Part shown: piece by piece, positions 6,510 through 14,541 of the stretch | Numbering within the stretch: the stretch's first letter is position 1 | Layout of the letters: each line of letters begins with the position of its first letter | Origin: an uncultured Bacteroidota bacterium | Lineage (GTDB): Bacteria > Bacteroidota > Bacteroidia > Chitinophagales > Chitinophagaceae | Reading direction: 5' to 3' | DNA: 16,736 nucleotides | Assembly: GCA_903825065.1 (NCBI GenBank) | Contig: CAIJZG010000052.1 | Coordinates: forward strand, 1 to 16,736 | Notes under the pieces: generated by a model | Told to the model about the DNA's origin: nothing | What the model saw: only the letters and a program-made list of their open reading frames with translations | Databases searched by the model: none | Translations under genes and position numbers: made by a program

Positions 6510-7409
6510 ATGAATACAACCATCGAAAAAACACTCGGCAAAACGCCAGCTAACGCATTGTTTTCTATAATGATTCCTAGTTGGAATAATTTAAAATATT
6601 TACAACTCTGCATCAACAGCATTCGCAAAAATTCTGTATTTCCACACGAAATTATTGTTCATATCAATGAAGGGAAAGATGGCAGTTTGGATTGGATACA
6701 ATCACAGCCCGATATTAGTTACTCTTTTAGTAATGAAAATATAGGAGTCTGCTTTGCTTTAAATAGTTGTAGAAATTTAGCTACTACCAATTACCTGCTT
6801 TATTTAAATGATGATATGTATGTTTGTCCCGATTGGGACAAACCAATTAAAGAAGAAATTGACGCGATTGGCCATAAGCATTTTTTCTTCTCAGCTACCG
6901 CTATTGAAATTAATGCACAAAGCAGTTGTTCTATAGAAAAGAGTTTTGGAAACAGCATCGAAAGCTTCAATGAAAGTGCTTTATTAGAAACATTTAATAG
7001 CCTCCCAATGAACGATTGGCAGGGATCTACCTGGCCTCCCAATATTGTACACAAAGACATTTGGGACCTTGCCGGGGGATATAGTATTGAGTTTAGTCCA
7101 GGAATGTATTCAGATCCCGACTTCTCCATGAAACTGTGGAAACTAGGTGTGCGAACTTTTAAAGGTATTTCTAGAAGTAGGGTGTATCATTTTGGTTCTA
7201 TTTCTGTAAAAAGAATAAAACATAATAAAGGGTATTCAAGGTTTATCTCTAAATGGGGAATGACCTCCGGTACTTTTTCGAAATACTATTTAAGAAGGGG
7301 TGACCTATTCGATGGCCCATTGTCTACTCAACCAATCCCTTTATTCATACAATTGAAAAACTTTATTAAAAGAGTTGCGCTGACATTTTCTAAAGAATCT
7401 TACAAATAA
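6510..7409 (+). CDS. family 2 (GT-A) glycosyltransferase
   Basis: A 299-residue cytoplasmic sugar transferase. SIMIPSWNNLKYLQLCINSI (19-38) is the nucleotide-binding start of the GT-A fold. NENIGVCFALN and LYLNDDMYVCPDWD (97-110), with the DD metal and nucleotide site, follow. The acceptor side is represented by WPPNIVHKDIWDLAGGY and by SDPDFSMKLWKLG, with the acidic residues expected for the catalytic base. No membrane helix is seen. It probably adds a sugar to a surface glycan; donor and acceptor are unknown. It follows the CxxC protein by 15 bases, and its stop is only 6 bases from the stop of the convergent glycosyltransferase. Confidence 0.87.
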   Translation: MNTTIEKTLGKTPANALFSIMIPSWNNLKYLQLCINSIRKNSVFPHEIIVHINEGKDGSLDWIQSQPDISYSFSNENIGVCFALNSCRNLATTNYLLYLNDDMYVCPDWDKPIKEEIDAIGHKHFFFSATAIEINAQSSCSIEKSFGNSIESFNESALLETFNSLPMNDWQGSTWPPNIVHKDIWDLAGGYSIEFSPGMYSDPDFSMKLWKLGVRTFKGISRSRVYHFGSISVKRIKHNKGYSRFISKWGMTSGTFSKYYLRRGDLFDGPLSTQPIPLFIQLKNFIKRVALTFSKESYK

Positions 7410-7415
7410 TTTTTG

Positions 7416-8354
7416 TTACGCATCTATCTTAAAAAACATTTTCACACAGAAAAGGATTCTTCCAAAATTAGACTTGTTTTTATAAGCAAGTATGAGATCC
7501 CGATACTTAAAAAAAGTCTTGAAACGTAATACTCTATTACCAAAAGAATTGTTTAGATAACTTTCACTAATTTTTTTATAAACAAGTTTTTCTTCGATTC
7601 TTTCAGCGGGACAAGATTTGTAAAGAAACTGCATTCGTTCTCTGCTCATTTCTTCTTTCTCTGCTCTTGATATTTCCCTTTTATTTTTATTTTTCGAAAA
7701 AGTATTGGCACTAACTGTGTTTGAGGAATGTTGTCTGTATAATACCAATGGCTCTGCCAAATATTTAACCGGCTTATAGCATGTTGCCATAAAAGCTAAC
7801 CAAAAGTCATGGGCCACAATACTTGGAAAGGGAATACACTTTTCTGCTAGGGTTCTTTTAAAAAGAAATGCATGCCCAGGAGCCCAGGTACCAATTACAA
7901 ACATCAAACTTGAATTGAATCCTATTTGATTTTTTATGTCCGACATTTTTTTATGCAGGCTTTTGCCTGACTCGTCAACCAATTCAGAATTACTATAAAT
8001 TAATAATGAATCACCAATGCCTTCAAAAAGCTTCTGCAGTTTATCTACTACCCAAATATCATCTTGATCACTTAGTGCAATTAAGTTTCCACTGGATAAA
8101 GAAATTCCTTTTTCGAAATTTTTAACAAAGCCAATATTCACTTCATTTGAAAAAAATTTTACAATGGGATTTTTAGAGGCATATTCTTGAAGTATCCGTA
8201 AACTGCCATCTTGAGAACAATCATCAATCACGATCAATTCTGTAGGGGGCAAGCTCTGATTTAAAATACTATCAATTTGCTGTTTCAAAAATCTTTCCCC
8301 ATTGTAAGTAGCCATTACAACAGAGATATTTGCAGTTGTATTTTCAGGATTCAT
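7416..8354 (-). CDS. family 2 (GT-A) glycosyltransferase, rhamnosyltransferase-like
   Basis: A 312-residue GT-A enzyme. ISVVMATYNGERFLKQQIDSIL (10-31), ELIVIDDCSQDGS (39-51), NIGFVKNFEKGI and LIALSDQDDIWVVDKL (91-106, with the DQDD metal motif) are the standard landmarks of rhamnosyltransferase-like GT2 proteins of O-antigen and exopolysaccharide clusters. HDFWLAFMATCY and LYRQHSSNTV occur further on, as usual in this group. The ATG at 8352-8354 (MNPENTT) is preferred over an in-frame TTG six codons upstream. With this start the gene overlaps the end of meaB by 11 bases, implying cotranscription and probably coupled translation. The exact sugar is not predictable. Confidence 0.87.
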   Translation of the reverse strand: MNPENTTANISVVMATYNGERFLKQQIDSILNQSLPPTELIVIDDCSQDGSLRILQEYASKNPIVKFFSNEVNIGFVKNFEKGISLSSGNLIALSDQDDIWVVDKLQKLFEGIGDSLLIYSNSELVDESGKSLHKKMSDIKNQIGFNSSLMFVIGTWAPGHAFLFKRTLAEKCIPFPSIVAHDFWLAFMATCYKPVKYLAEPLVLYRQHSSNTVSANTFSKNKNKREISRAEKEEMSRERMQFLYKSCPAERIEEKLVYKKISESYLNNSFGNRVLRFKTFFKYRDLILAYKNKSNFGRILFCVKMFFKIDA

Positions 8355-9249
8355 TGTAAATTTTTTGGGCAAGTGTAAATAAATTGAATCCCGGTTCTTG
8401 ATATTGCTCTAAAATAGTTTTTCTAATAGATTCTTTTGGAATACCTCGCATTTTTTTCTGTTGAACTAACTCAAAAACTCTTTCTGTTAACAGCCATATT
8501 TTCTTATCAGAAACATGGTTGCTGTTTTTAAATTCTTCTATCGCCTTACTAAGTGCTTCAATGCCAATACGTGATGAGGCAACGGTTTTTAAAACTGCAG
8601 TTTCATTTCCCTGTTTGTTTCCTGTAGATAGCATTAACCTTAGATTTCGAACAAAACTATCGGCATCGGGCCTATCGCTTTTATTAATCACGAATATATC
8701 GGCAATCTCCATTATCCCGGCCTTCATAGTTTGCACTTCATCTCCAGCTTCTGGCACTACAACCACTACAGTTACATCCGCTAATCCTGCAATTTCAATC
8801 TCACTTTGTCCCACTCCTACCGTTTCCACAATAATATAATCGAAAGTAGCTGCCTGTAAAAGTGAAGTGATCTCAATTATATGTGGATGCAATCCACCCA
8901 ACGAACCTCTGGTTGCTAAAGAACGTATATATACATTGGGATGCGTATACCATTCATTCATCCTAATCCTATCACCCAATAGTGCCCCGTAATTAAAGGG
9001 TGATGAAGGATCCACACATAATACAGCCACTCTTTTATCAAGTGCAATCCAGTGAGCAATCAATGCATCTACCAAAGTGCTCTTACCAGCCCCTGGAGGC
9101 CCTGTAATTCCTATAACTGGTGTATTTGAAAAAGGAAGCTCTTGCAATAATTGTTCATATCCAGGCACTTCATTTTCAACCAAAGAAATGGCCCTTGCCA
9201 ATATTTTAAAATTACCTACTTTAATATCGTTCAATATTGATTGCCACAT
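8344..9249 (-). CDS. meaB: MeaB/ArgK-type GTPase, chaperone of methylmalonyl-CoA mutase
   Basis: A G3E-family P-loop GTPase of 301 residues that gates adenosylcobalamin loading and protects methylmalonyl-CoA mutase from inactivation. The G-site motifs are intact: Walker A GPPGAGKS (50-57), VDPSSP (79-84), the MeaB-specific RSLATRGSLGGL (109-120), the Walker B/switch II segment IIVETVGVGQSE (139-150), and the guanine-specificity NKSD (189-192). The ATG at 9247-9249 (MWQSILND) gives the usual family length; an upstream in-frame start would add 11 unneeded residues. No mutase subunit gene is in the window. The gene downstream is a glycosyltransferase that overlaps it, an odd partner. Confidence 0.93.
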   Translation of the reverse strand: MWQSILNDIKVGNFKILARAISLVENEVPGYEQLLQELPFSNTPVIGITGPPGAGKSTLVDALIAHWIALDKRVAVLCVDPSSPFNYGALLGDRIRMNEWYTHPNVYIRSLATRGSLGGLHPHIIEITSLLQAATFDYIIVETVGVGQSEIEIAGLADVTVVVVVPEAGDEVQTMKAGIMEIADIFVINKSDRPDADSFVRNLRLMLSTGNKQGNETAVLKTVASSRIGIEALSKAIEEFKNSNHVSDKKIWLLTERVFELVQQKKMRGIPKESIRKTILEQYQEPGFNLFTLAQKIYNES

Positions 9250-9345
9250 AGTGTTAAGTACCCTAAATTTAATGTAAAGCAACTGATTTTTTTTATTCGG
9301 TTATTTTTTGCAGAATATTCAGTAGCATTGAAAAGATTTAAAGCT

Positions 9346-10533
9346 ATGCTGAAAAATAATATCCCGTCTTTTTTGTTTGTCATTTTAATGGCAGGGCTTT
9401 TTGTAAGTAGAGCATTGCTTTCAATTACCTTAATCTTATGGGCCTCCTACGCAATCTTGCAATTAATAAATAACAAAAATCGATTTTTCAAAAGCCCATT
9501 ATTTATATGGAGCTCTACCCCTATTTTTTTATGGATACTCGGTGCATGGCAAAATAGTTTATCTGGCGATAGTCTTAATTATTTGCTAACCCTAACTGCA
9601 TACCCTGCCACAGTTTGTATAGTGGAATCAATTTCAATGGAAGTTATTGAAAAGAAAATGATCAGAATATGGTTGATCGTAACATGCATTGGCGTATCAT
9701 ATCCAGTGATTTGGTACTTATTTCATTTTACAGCTTCCAATAATGCCTATGGTTCGGGCAAGTCTTTGCCCACATTGATGGATTCTGATTATGTACGATT
9801 TTCGATTTTTTTATGCAGTAGCTTTTTATTCCTGCTCATCTTCCCTGTTTTTAAAAAATCTATCGCATGGATTCTTACTTCAGTTTTATTTTTATTGATA
9901 TTATTCCTATCAGTACGAACCGGTTGGGTAATGGCAATAAGTATCTTATTCTGCTATAGTTTGTTCGCAATAAAAAATAGTATATCTGTCAAACTAATTT
10001 TTCCAGGAATCATTTTATTTACAAGCATACTTGTACTATCCTATTTAATTGTTCCAACAATTCATCAGAAAATTGCTTACAGCATATGGGACTGGCAACA
10101 ATTTCAACCTGGTAAATATGATCCGAATTATTCCGATGGAACAAGAAGAGCGATTAATTTATCAGCATGGAATTCTATAAATAATCGTAGTAACATAAAT
10201 GCTGGATGGTCTGGCATATCAAATATTTTACAAGAAAGTTTTACACGAAATTTCGGAAATCAAAAGACTGAATATGGCTGGCCATTTAATCAATGGTTAT
10301 TTTGGTGGATGGGAAGTGGCTGGTGGGGAATGCTTCTTTTTACTGGCTGGTTATTGTATCCCTTATTTATAAATATAAAAAAAATAGATGCGGGATTAAT
10401 TTGTTGGACCATTGCCATTGCGTTAAGCTGTATAGTGGAATCAACTTTAAACTATCAGTTTGGTGTATTTCTGCATATCTGGCCAATCGCTTTCATGTGG
10501 AAAAAAGCTACTTCAAAATCCGGTAGTTCTTAA
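9346..10533 (+). CDS. O-antigen ligase/polymerase-like integral membrane protein
   Basis: A polytopic inner-membrane protein of about 395 residues with roughly ten hydrophobic segments. The usual large hydrophilic loop in the last third carries KYDPNYSDGTRRAINLSAWNS, and is followed by WPFNQWLFWWMGSGWWGMLLFTGWLLYP. This architecture, with the SVRTGWVMA stretch before the loop, fits the Wzy/WaaL (O-antigen ligase, PF04932) superfamily, which polymerises or transfers lipid-linked glycans in the periplasm. The frame is open back to a TTG at 9241, but the ATG at 9346 (MLKNNIPSF) places the first helix at the N-terminus and avoids overlap with divergent meaB. Its last 26 bases overlap the end of the convergent glycosyltransferase gene. 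Confidence 0.78.
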   Translation: MLKNNIPSFLFVILMAGLFVSRALLSITLILWASYAILQLINNKNRFFKSPLFIWSSTPIFLWILGAWQNSLSGDSLNYLLTLTAYPATVCIVESISMEVIEKKMIRIWLIVTCIGVSYPVIWYLFHFTASNNAYGSGKSLPTLMDSDYVRFSIFLCSSFLFLLIFPVFKKSIAWILTSVLFLLILFLSVRTGWVMAISILFCYSLFAIKNSISVKLIFPGIILFTSILVLSYLIVPTIHQKIAYSIWDWQQFQPGKYDPNYSDGTRRAINLSAWNSINNRSNINAGWSGISNILQESFTRNFGNQKTEYGWPFNQWLFWWMGSGWWGMLLFTGWLLYPLFINIKKIDAGLICWTIAIALSCIVESTLNYQFGVFLHIWPIAFMWKKATSKSGSS

Positions 10534-11380
10534 ATTCGAACAACCTTTTGCCAGTCATTTTTTCAAGACGATACAGCATTTTTTCTTTAAACGAAAATTG
10601 CTTTTTTTGAATATCCAATTCCACCAATAAATTATTGGCTTTTACCCTATTTTGCATAACAACCGGATGCGTTCCTGTAAATTTTTTGAGCGAATCAAAC
10701 ATACTGAAATCAAAAATATCTGAGCCTTTTAAAATTTCTTCCGCCCTGTCTTCAGGAAGCAAGATTTTTGCTACATTTTTTATTTTTTGTTGCATAGATG
10801 CAGGACTTTTTACCCATCCATAATGATACACCGTAGCTTCAATTAATTTCACTTGCAGTTTCTCCCCATTTTTTCTAAATCCTTGTGCGTCGCGATAAGC
10901 CTTAATGGATGTATCATTTCGAATAATTCTCACTTCATGACTATACCATCTTCTACTATCCCCCACATAATCATAGGTACCATAGAAATGTAGATACTTA
11001 AAAAGTAGTCCCTCTACATTTAAATCATCTTTATATTTCTTACAAGCTTCTAAGATTGTTTCATGAAACTTTTCATGAATGTTTTCATCGCCCTGAATAT
11101 AAAATGCCCAATCGCTTTTTGGATGTATCAATTGTAATGCTTTGTTGGTTTCAACAGCCAACACATTGTCGCCATTAGCTGGTTTCATGTCCCAAACAGA
11201 ATGATGGATTTTAATCTTTTCCTCATTTAATGATTCAATCAAAGCGAGGGTTCCATCAGTAGAGTCTCCAACTAAAACAATCATTTCATCAACTACTGGC
11301 AAAATCGAACGGATCGCTTCCAGAATTGGATAATCGTTCAATACTGCATTTTTGATGATTGTAAAACCTGAAATTATCAT
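10508..11380 (-). CDS. glycosyltransferase family 2 protein
   Basis: A 290-residue GT-A protein. It opens MIISGFTIIKNAVLNDYPILEAI, then VDEMIVLVGDSTDGTLALIESL (30-51, the nucleotide-binding strand and GDSTDGT loop). WAFYIQGDENIHEKF (91-105) supplies the acidic metal site in place of a plain DxD. FKYLHFYGTYDYVGDSRRWYSHEVRIIRN belongs to the group of short Bacteroidota GT2 proteins similar to LPS core beta-glucosyltransferases (WaaE/KdtX-like). No membrane segment is seen. It is convergent with the ligase-like gene (26-base overlap) and divergent from coaX with an 84-base gap that shows no convincing promoter match. The acceptor is unknown; a surface glycan or LPS core is likely from context. 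Confidence 0.82.
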   Translation of the reverse strand: MIISGFTIIKNAVLNDYPILEAIRSILPVVDEMIVLVGDSTDGTLALIESLNEEKIKIHHSVWDMKPANGDNVLAVETNKALQLIHPKSDWAFYIQGDENIHEKFHETILEACKKYKDDLNVEGLLFKYLHFYGTYDYVGDSRRWYSHEVRIIRNDTSIKAYRDAQGFRKNGEKLQVKLIEATVYHYGWVKSPASMQQKIKNVAKILLPEDRAEEILKGSDIFDFSMFDSLKKFTGTHPVVMQNRVKANNLLVELDIQKKQFSFKEKMLYRLEKMTGKRLFEFKNYRILK

Positions 11381-11464
11381 AATAGTTCCCTTAGAGTTTC
11401 CAAAGAACCGAAAACTTTCGCATCTTGCTTGCTTTAATAGAACTTTTTAAATAAAAAGCGATTT

Positions 11465-12193
11465 ATGCAAAGAACTTGCTGCTTTGATTTTGGTAATACC
11501 CGCTTAAAATGTGCTTTGTTCGTAAACAGAGAATTGCAGGAATTATTAGTACTTGAGAATGACCTACCAGAGACGATAGAGAAGCTTATTCATGATTTCA
11601 AACCAACTAAATCAATACTGGCATCTGTCATCAACCATAATCCGGAAGCAGAATCAATTCTAAAAGCCCATACAAAATTTCACAAATTGGGTCATAATAG
11701 TAAAATTCCCTTTTCAACTCCAGTTGGAAAGCCTGAAACTATTGGCGCAGATAGATTGGCGGCTGTTGCAGCTGCCGTGGATTTATTCCCCAATCAGCAT
11801 AATTTGGTGATTAGCTTAGGTACATGCATCACTTATAATTTCGTAAACATACAACACGAGTTTTTAGGTGGCAGCATTTCACCGGGGATGCAAATGCGCT
11901 TCCGTTCCATGCACGAATACACTGCTTTATTGCCCTTAGTGGAGGCAGAAAATCAGTTTCCCTTAATTGGTTACGATACTAAAACCAATCTTTTAAGTGG
12001 TGTGATTTTAGGTATGAGCAAGGAGATTGATGGAATTATCGAAGCTTACGCCCAAAAATTCAACAACTTTAACGTGTTTTTAACCGGCGGCGATATGCCT
12101 TTTTTTCTGCCACATTTGAAAAATAAAATTTTTGCTGATCCATACCTGATTTATAAAGGTCTTTATGCAATTAGTGAGTTTAATAACCTTTAA
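11465..12193 (+). CDS. coaX: type III pantothenate kinase
   Basis: Catalyses the first committed step of coenzyme A synthesis, ATP-dependent phosphorylation of pantothenate; cytoplasmic and insensitive to CoA feedback as a class. At 242 residues it has normal length. ASKHA-fold signatures are present: FDFGNTRLKCALF (7-19) for phosphate 1, GADRLAAV (94-101) with the catalytic Asp96, SLGTCITY (117-124) for phosphate 2, FLGGSISPGMQMR (133-145), and the final adenosine-binding FLTGGD. The start ATG is the first in frame. In Bacteroidota this gene commonly lies near an LptC-type gene, as here, which supports the next call. Confidence 0.93.
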   Translation: MQRTCCFDFGNTRLKCALFVNRELQELLVLENDLPETIEKLIHDFKPTKSILASVINHNPEAESILKAHTKFHKLGHNSKIPFSTPVGKPETIGADRLAAVAAAVDLFPNQHNLVISLGTCITYNFVNIQHEFLGGSISPGMQMRFRSMHEYTALLPLVEAENQFPLIGYDTKTNLLSGVILGMSKEIDGIIEAYAQKFNNFNVFLTGGDMPFFLPHLKNKIFADPYLIYKGLYAISEFNNL

Positions 12194-12215
12194 ATTATTT
12201 CTGGATATTTTATTT

Positions 12216-12245
12216 ACCCTCATTTACAAATGACAGAAGGGTTTT
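12216..12245 (+). terminator. weak candidate terminator after coaX
   Basis: ACCCT (12216-12220) pairs with AGGGT (12238-12242), and CATT/AATG pair inside with a TACA loop, but five unpaired bases interrupt one side. Only four Ts follow. It is the only hairpin seen in the 103-base gap between coaX and the LptC-like gene. Confidence 0.3.
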
Positions 12246-12296
12246 CGCATTTCATTTGCCGAAGTTTAAACGATATTTGATATACCAAATGCAACT

Positions 12297-12887
12297 ATGA
12301 TTAATCGGACTTACCATAACTGTACCCTATTTACCAGTTTTCTAATTGGATGCTTTTTTGTGTTTACAGCATGCGAAAATGATATTAATACAGTTAAGAA
12401 TCTTGGTAAAAAAATTGTTGGGGTTGATGAAGCAAAAAATGTAGAAAGCTACATGAGTCAAAATGGTAAAACCAAAGCTAAATTGATTGCCCCCTCCATG
12501 CTCTTGACGCAAGACGAATATGGTAAGAAAATAGAATACCCTAAAACGCTCCGAGTTGACTTTTTTGATGATTCACTCCATATTCAAAGCAAATTATTTG
12601 CACGATATGGTAGTTATTCTGAAAAGGATAGTAAGATTTTTTTAAAGGATAGTGTGATTGTTTTTAATGTAAAAGGAGATACCCTCATTAGTAAGGAATT
12701 GTATTGGGATCAAACAACTCAGCGGTTTTCAACAGATAAAGAAGTTTATATTAGTAATTCACAACCAGTTCGCCAGACATTGATTGGCATTGGATTTAGT
12801 TCTGACCAAAATTTAACCGACGTACATATTGGACATGTTAAACCAGGCAGCTTTTTCATAGTGCCAGATAGCAGTACTATAAAATAA
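12297..12887 (+). CDS. lptC: LptC-like LPS-export periplasmic lipoprotein
   Basis: A 196-residue envelope protein. The N-terminal hydrophobic segment ends in FVFTACEND, a lipobox-like site with Cys26 as probable lipidated residue. The body is beta-rich: VESYMSQNGKTKAKLIAPSM, then KTLRVDFFDDSLHIQSKLFARYGSY, SKIFLKDSVIVFNVKGDTLISKELYWD and FSTDKEVYI. This is the alternating pattern of the LptC/OstA-type beta-jellyroll that passes LPS between the LptBFG transporter and the LptA bridge. Bacteroidota LptC proteins are often annotated as lipoproteins of this size. The gene follows coaX and ends 7 bases before the aldo/keto reductase gene, so those two should share a transcript. Confidence 0.8.
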   Translation: MINRTYHNCTLFTSFLIGCFFVFTACENDINTVKNLGKKIVGVDEAKNVESYMSQNGKTKAKLIAPSMLLTQDEYGKKIEYPKTLRVDFFDDSLHIQSKLFARYGSYSEKDSKIFLKDSVIVFNVKGDTLISKELYWDQTTQRFSTDKEVYISNSQPVRQTLIGIGFSSDQNLTDVHIGHVKPGSFFIVPDSSTIK

Positions 12888-12894
12888 TAAAATT

Positions 12895-13884
12895 ATGGAA
12901 TATAGAAGAATGGGCCGAACAGGCTTACAATTAAGCATTCTCAGTTTTGGAAGCTGGGTAACATTTCATAAACAAATTGAAGATGGAACCGCTGATGAAT
13001 TAATGGGCATTGCCTATGATAATGGGATCAATTTTTTTGATAATGCGGAAGTATACGCATTGGGTGAGAGCGAAAAAATGATGGGACGTGTTTTACAACA
13101 AAAAAACTGGGATAGAACGTCTTATACACTTTCATCGAAAGCTTTTTTCGGTTGGAGGGGTAAGGGAAATAAACCTAATCAAACCGGTCTCAGTCGCAAA
13201 CACTTAACAGAAGCTTGCCACGAAGCTTTGCAGAGATTGCAAACTGATTATTTAGATTTATATTTCTGTCATCGCCCGGATAAAAATACACCTATCGAAG
13301 AAGTTGTTCTCACCATGAACACACTTATACAGCAAGGAAAAATCTTGTATTGGGGTACCAGCGAATGGAGTGGGGTAGAAATTATGGAAGCGAATAGAGT
13401 GGCTAGAGATTACCGTATAATCGGCCCCTCTGTTGAACAACCACAGTACAATTTGTTCGAAAGAAATAAAGTAGAGAACGAATACCTAGAAGTGTATAAA
13501 AATGTAGGTCTGGGAACTACTATTTGGAGTCCATTAGCAGCAGGATTATTAACTGGGAAGTATAATGATGGTGTTCCAGAAGGATCCAGATTTGCCATTG
13601 AAGGTTTCGATTGGTTAAAAGACAGATGGATGGCCGAAGACCGCATTAACAGAGTAAAAAAATTAGGAGAACTAGCCAAAGAATTAGGCGTGAGCCTAGC
13701 ATCTTTAAGTATCGCCTGGTGTGTTAAAAATGAAAATGTTACCACGGCTATCCTGGGAGCAACAAAAAAAGCACAATTACTCGACAATTTAGATGCCCTA
13801 AAAGTGCTGCCATTATTATCAATAGATATTTTACAAAAAATAGATGAAATAGTGGGAACCAAACCCAGGCTTCCAGAATTTTAA
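12895..13884 (+). CDS. aldo/keto reductase of the Kv-beta-like (AKR6) type
   Basis: A 329-residue NADPH-dependent oxidoreductase with a TIM-barrel fold; cytoplasmic. The catalytic tetrad is visible: Asp49 and Tyr54 in FFDNAEVYALGESE, Lys82 in SSKAFFG, and His126 in YFCHRPD. The start MEYRRMGRTGLQLSILSFG, and the later WGTSEWSGVEIMEA, EQPQYNLFERNKVE and WSPLAAGLLTGKYNDGVPEGSR, are characteristic of the potassium-channel-beta-subunit-like branch, which also includes the aldehyde and methylglyoxal reductases YghZ/GpR. The physiological substrate is unknown. It lies 7 bases after lptC and is followed directly by a strong terminator. Confidence 0.9.
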   Translation: MEYRRMGRTGLQLSILSFGSWVTFHKQIEDGTADELMGIAYDNGINFFDNAEVYALGESEKMMGRVLQQKNWDRTSYTLSSKAFFGWRGKGNKPNQTGLSRKHLTEACHEALQRLQTDYLDLYFCHRPDKNTPIEEVVLTMNTLIQQGKILYWGTSEWSGVEIMEANRVARDYRIIGPSVEQPQYNLFERNKVENEYLEVYKNVGLGTTIWSPLAAGLLTGKYNDGVPEGSRFAIEGFDWLKDRWMAEDRINRVKKLGELAKELGVSLASLSIAWCVKNENVTTAILGATKKAQLLDNLDALKVLPLLSIDILQKIDEIVGTKPRLPEF

Positions 13885-13896
13885 ATAAAATATTCA

Positions 13897-14541
13897 ATGA
13901 GAAAAAAGTTAGCAGCTCCAGTTGCTAACTTTTTTTTTCTTCTATTTCCAACCTTTTATTTAGAACTTACTCTTATTACAGAACGAGATTTGGAACCAGC
14001 TAACAACATACTTCCTTTATTGGTGCAAAAAGCAGTAAAGGGCGATGCCGCTGCGCAATCGCAGTTGTATCAGCAATTCAGTAAAGCCATGTTTCATATC
14101 TGTTTACGGATGTCGAAAAATAAGAATGGAGCTGAGGATATTTTACAGGATTCGTTTATCCTTGCTTTTAAAAAATTGCACCAATTAAAGGATGCAACCC
14201 AATTTGGTGGATGGTTAAAGAGAATTGTTGTGAACGAATGTATAAGGCAAACGAAACATAGTTGGCTCTGGCAGGATTGGGAAGATCAGCATAATCAAAT
14301 CTCAAATGAACAGGAAGAAGAATGGTGGAAGACCGTGAACATAGAAATGGTATATCAACAAATTAAAGCATTACCTGATGGATGCAAACAGGTTTTTATT
14401 CTTTATGTGTTTGAAGACTATACTCATAAAGAAATTGCAGCCATGCTTATAATCAGTGAATCAACTAGTAAAAGTCAATACCATCGAGCAAGAAAACTTT
14501 TAAAAGAAAAGATCAATCAACAAATGGCAAAAAATGGATGA
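13897..14541 (+). CDS. ECF-type RNA polymerase sigma factor
   Basis: A sigma-70 family extracytoplasmic-function factor. Region 2 spans LVQKAVKGDAAAQSQLYQQF, MFHICLRMSKNKNGAEDILQDSFILAFKKL and FGGWLKRIVVNECIRQTK. Region 4 spans IKALPDGCKQVFILYVFEDYTHKEIAAML and SESTSKSQYHRARKLLKEKI. The start is uncertain. The only upstream ATG (13897) would translate straight through the preceding terminator hairpin, giving the improbable MRKKLAAPVANFFFLLFPTF. Homologous sigma factors begin close to the TERDLEPANN segment; the TTG at 13990-13992 would give 183 residues, a normal size. No good promoter match is seen in front of it, so it may be autoregulated from an ECF-type promoter. Its end overlaps the next gene by 8 bases, as expected for a sigma/anti-sigma pair. 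Confidence 0.88.
   Translation: MRKKLAAPVANFFFLLFPTFYLELTLITERDLEPANNILPLLVQKAVKGDAAAQSQLYQQFSKAMFHICLRMSKNKNGAEDILQDSFILAFKKLHQLKDATQFGGWLKRIVVNECIRQTKHSWLWQDWEDQHNQISNEQEEEWWKTVNIEMVYQQIKALPDGCKQVFILYVFEDYTHKEIAAMLIISESTSKSQYHRARKLLKEKINQQMAKNG
13902..13938 (+). terminator. intrinsic terminator of the lptC-aldo/keto reductase transcript
   Basis: GTTAGCA (13908-13914), an 8-base loop and TGCTAAC (13923-13929) form a perfect 7-bp stem, preceded by six As and followed by nine Ts. It starts 17 bases after the aldo/keto reductase stop. It also lies inside the first codons of the frame that leads into the sigma factor, which bears on where that gene starts. Confidence 0.85.

Noticed and set aside
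8519..8839. 106-codon plus-strand ORF
   Set aside because: It is a shadow of meaB, whose GTPase motifs are on the opposite strand in this stretch.
9302..9310. Promoter before the ligase-like gene
   Set aside because: TATTTTTTG has one base too many between TA and TTTG and no -33 element; it is suggestive but not supported.
9241..9345. N-terminal extension of the ligase-like protein from a TTG at 9241
   Set aside because: It would overlap the start of divergent meaB and add a non-typical segment; the ATG at 9346 gives a normal first membrane helix.
12255..12279. Promoter before the LptC-like gene
   Set aside because: GATATTTG lacks the T of TAnnTTTG and the nearest TTTG is only 13 bases away, so the match is too poor to call.
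13410..13862. 150-codon minus-strand ORF
   Set aside because: It is antisense to the aldo/keto reductase; the composition is that of a reverse-frame shadow with no domain.
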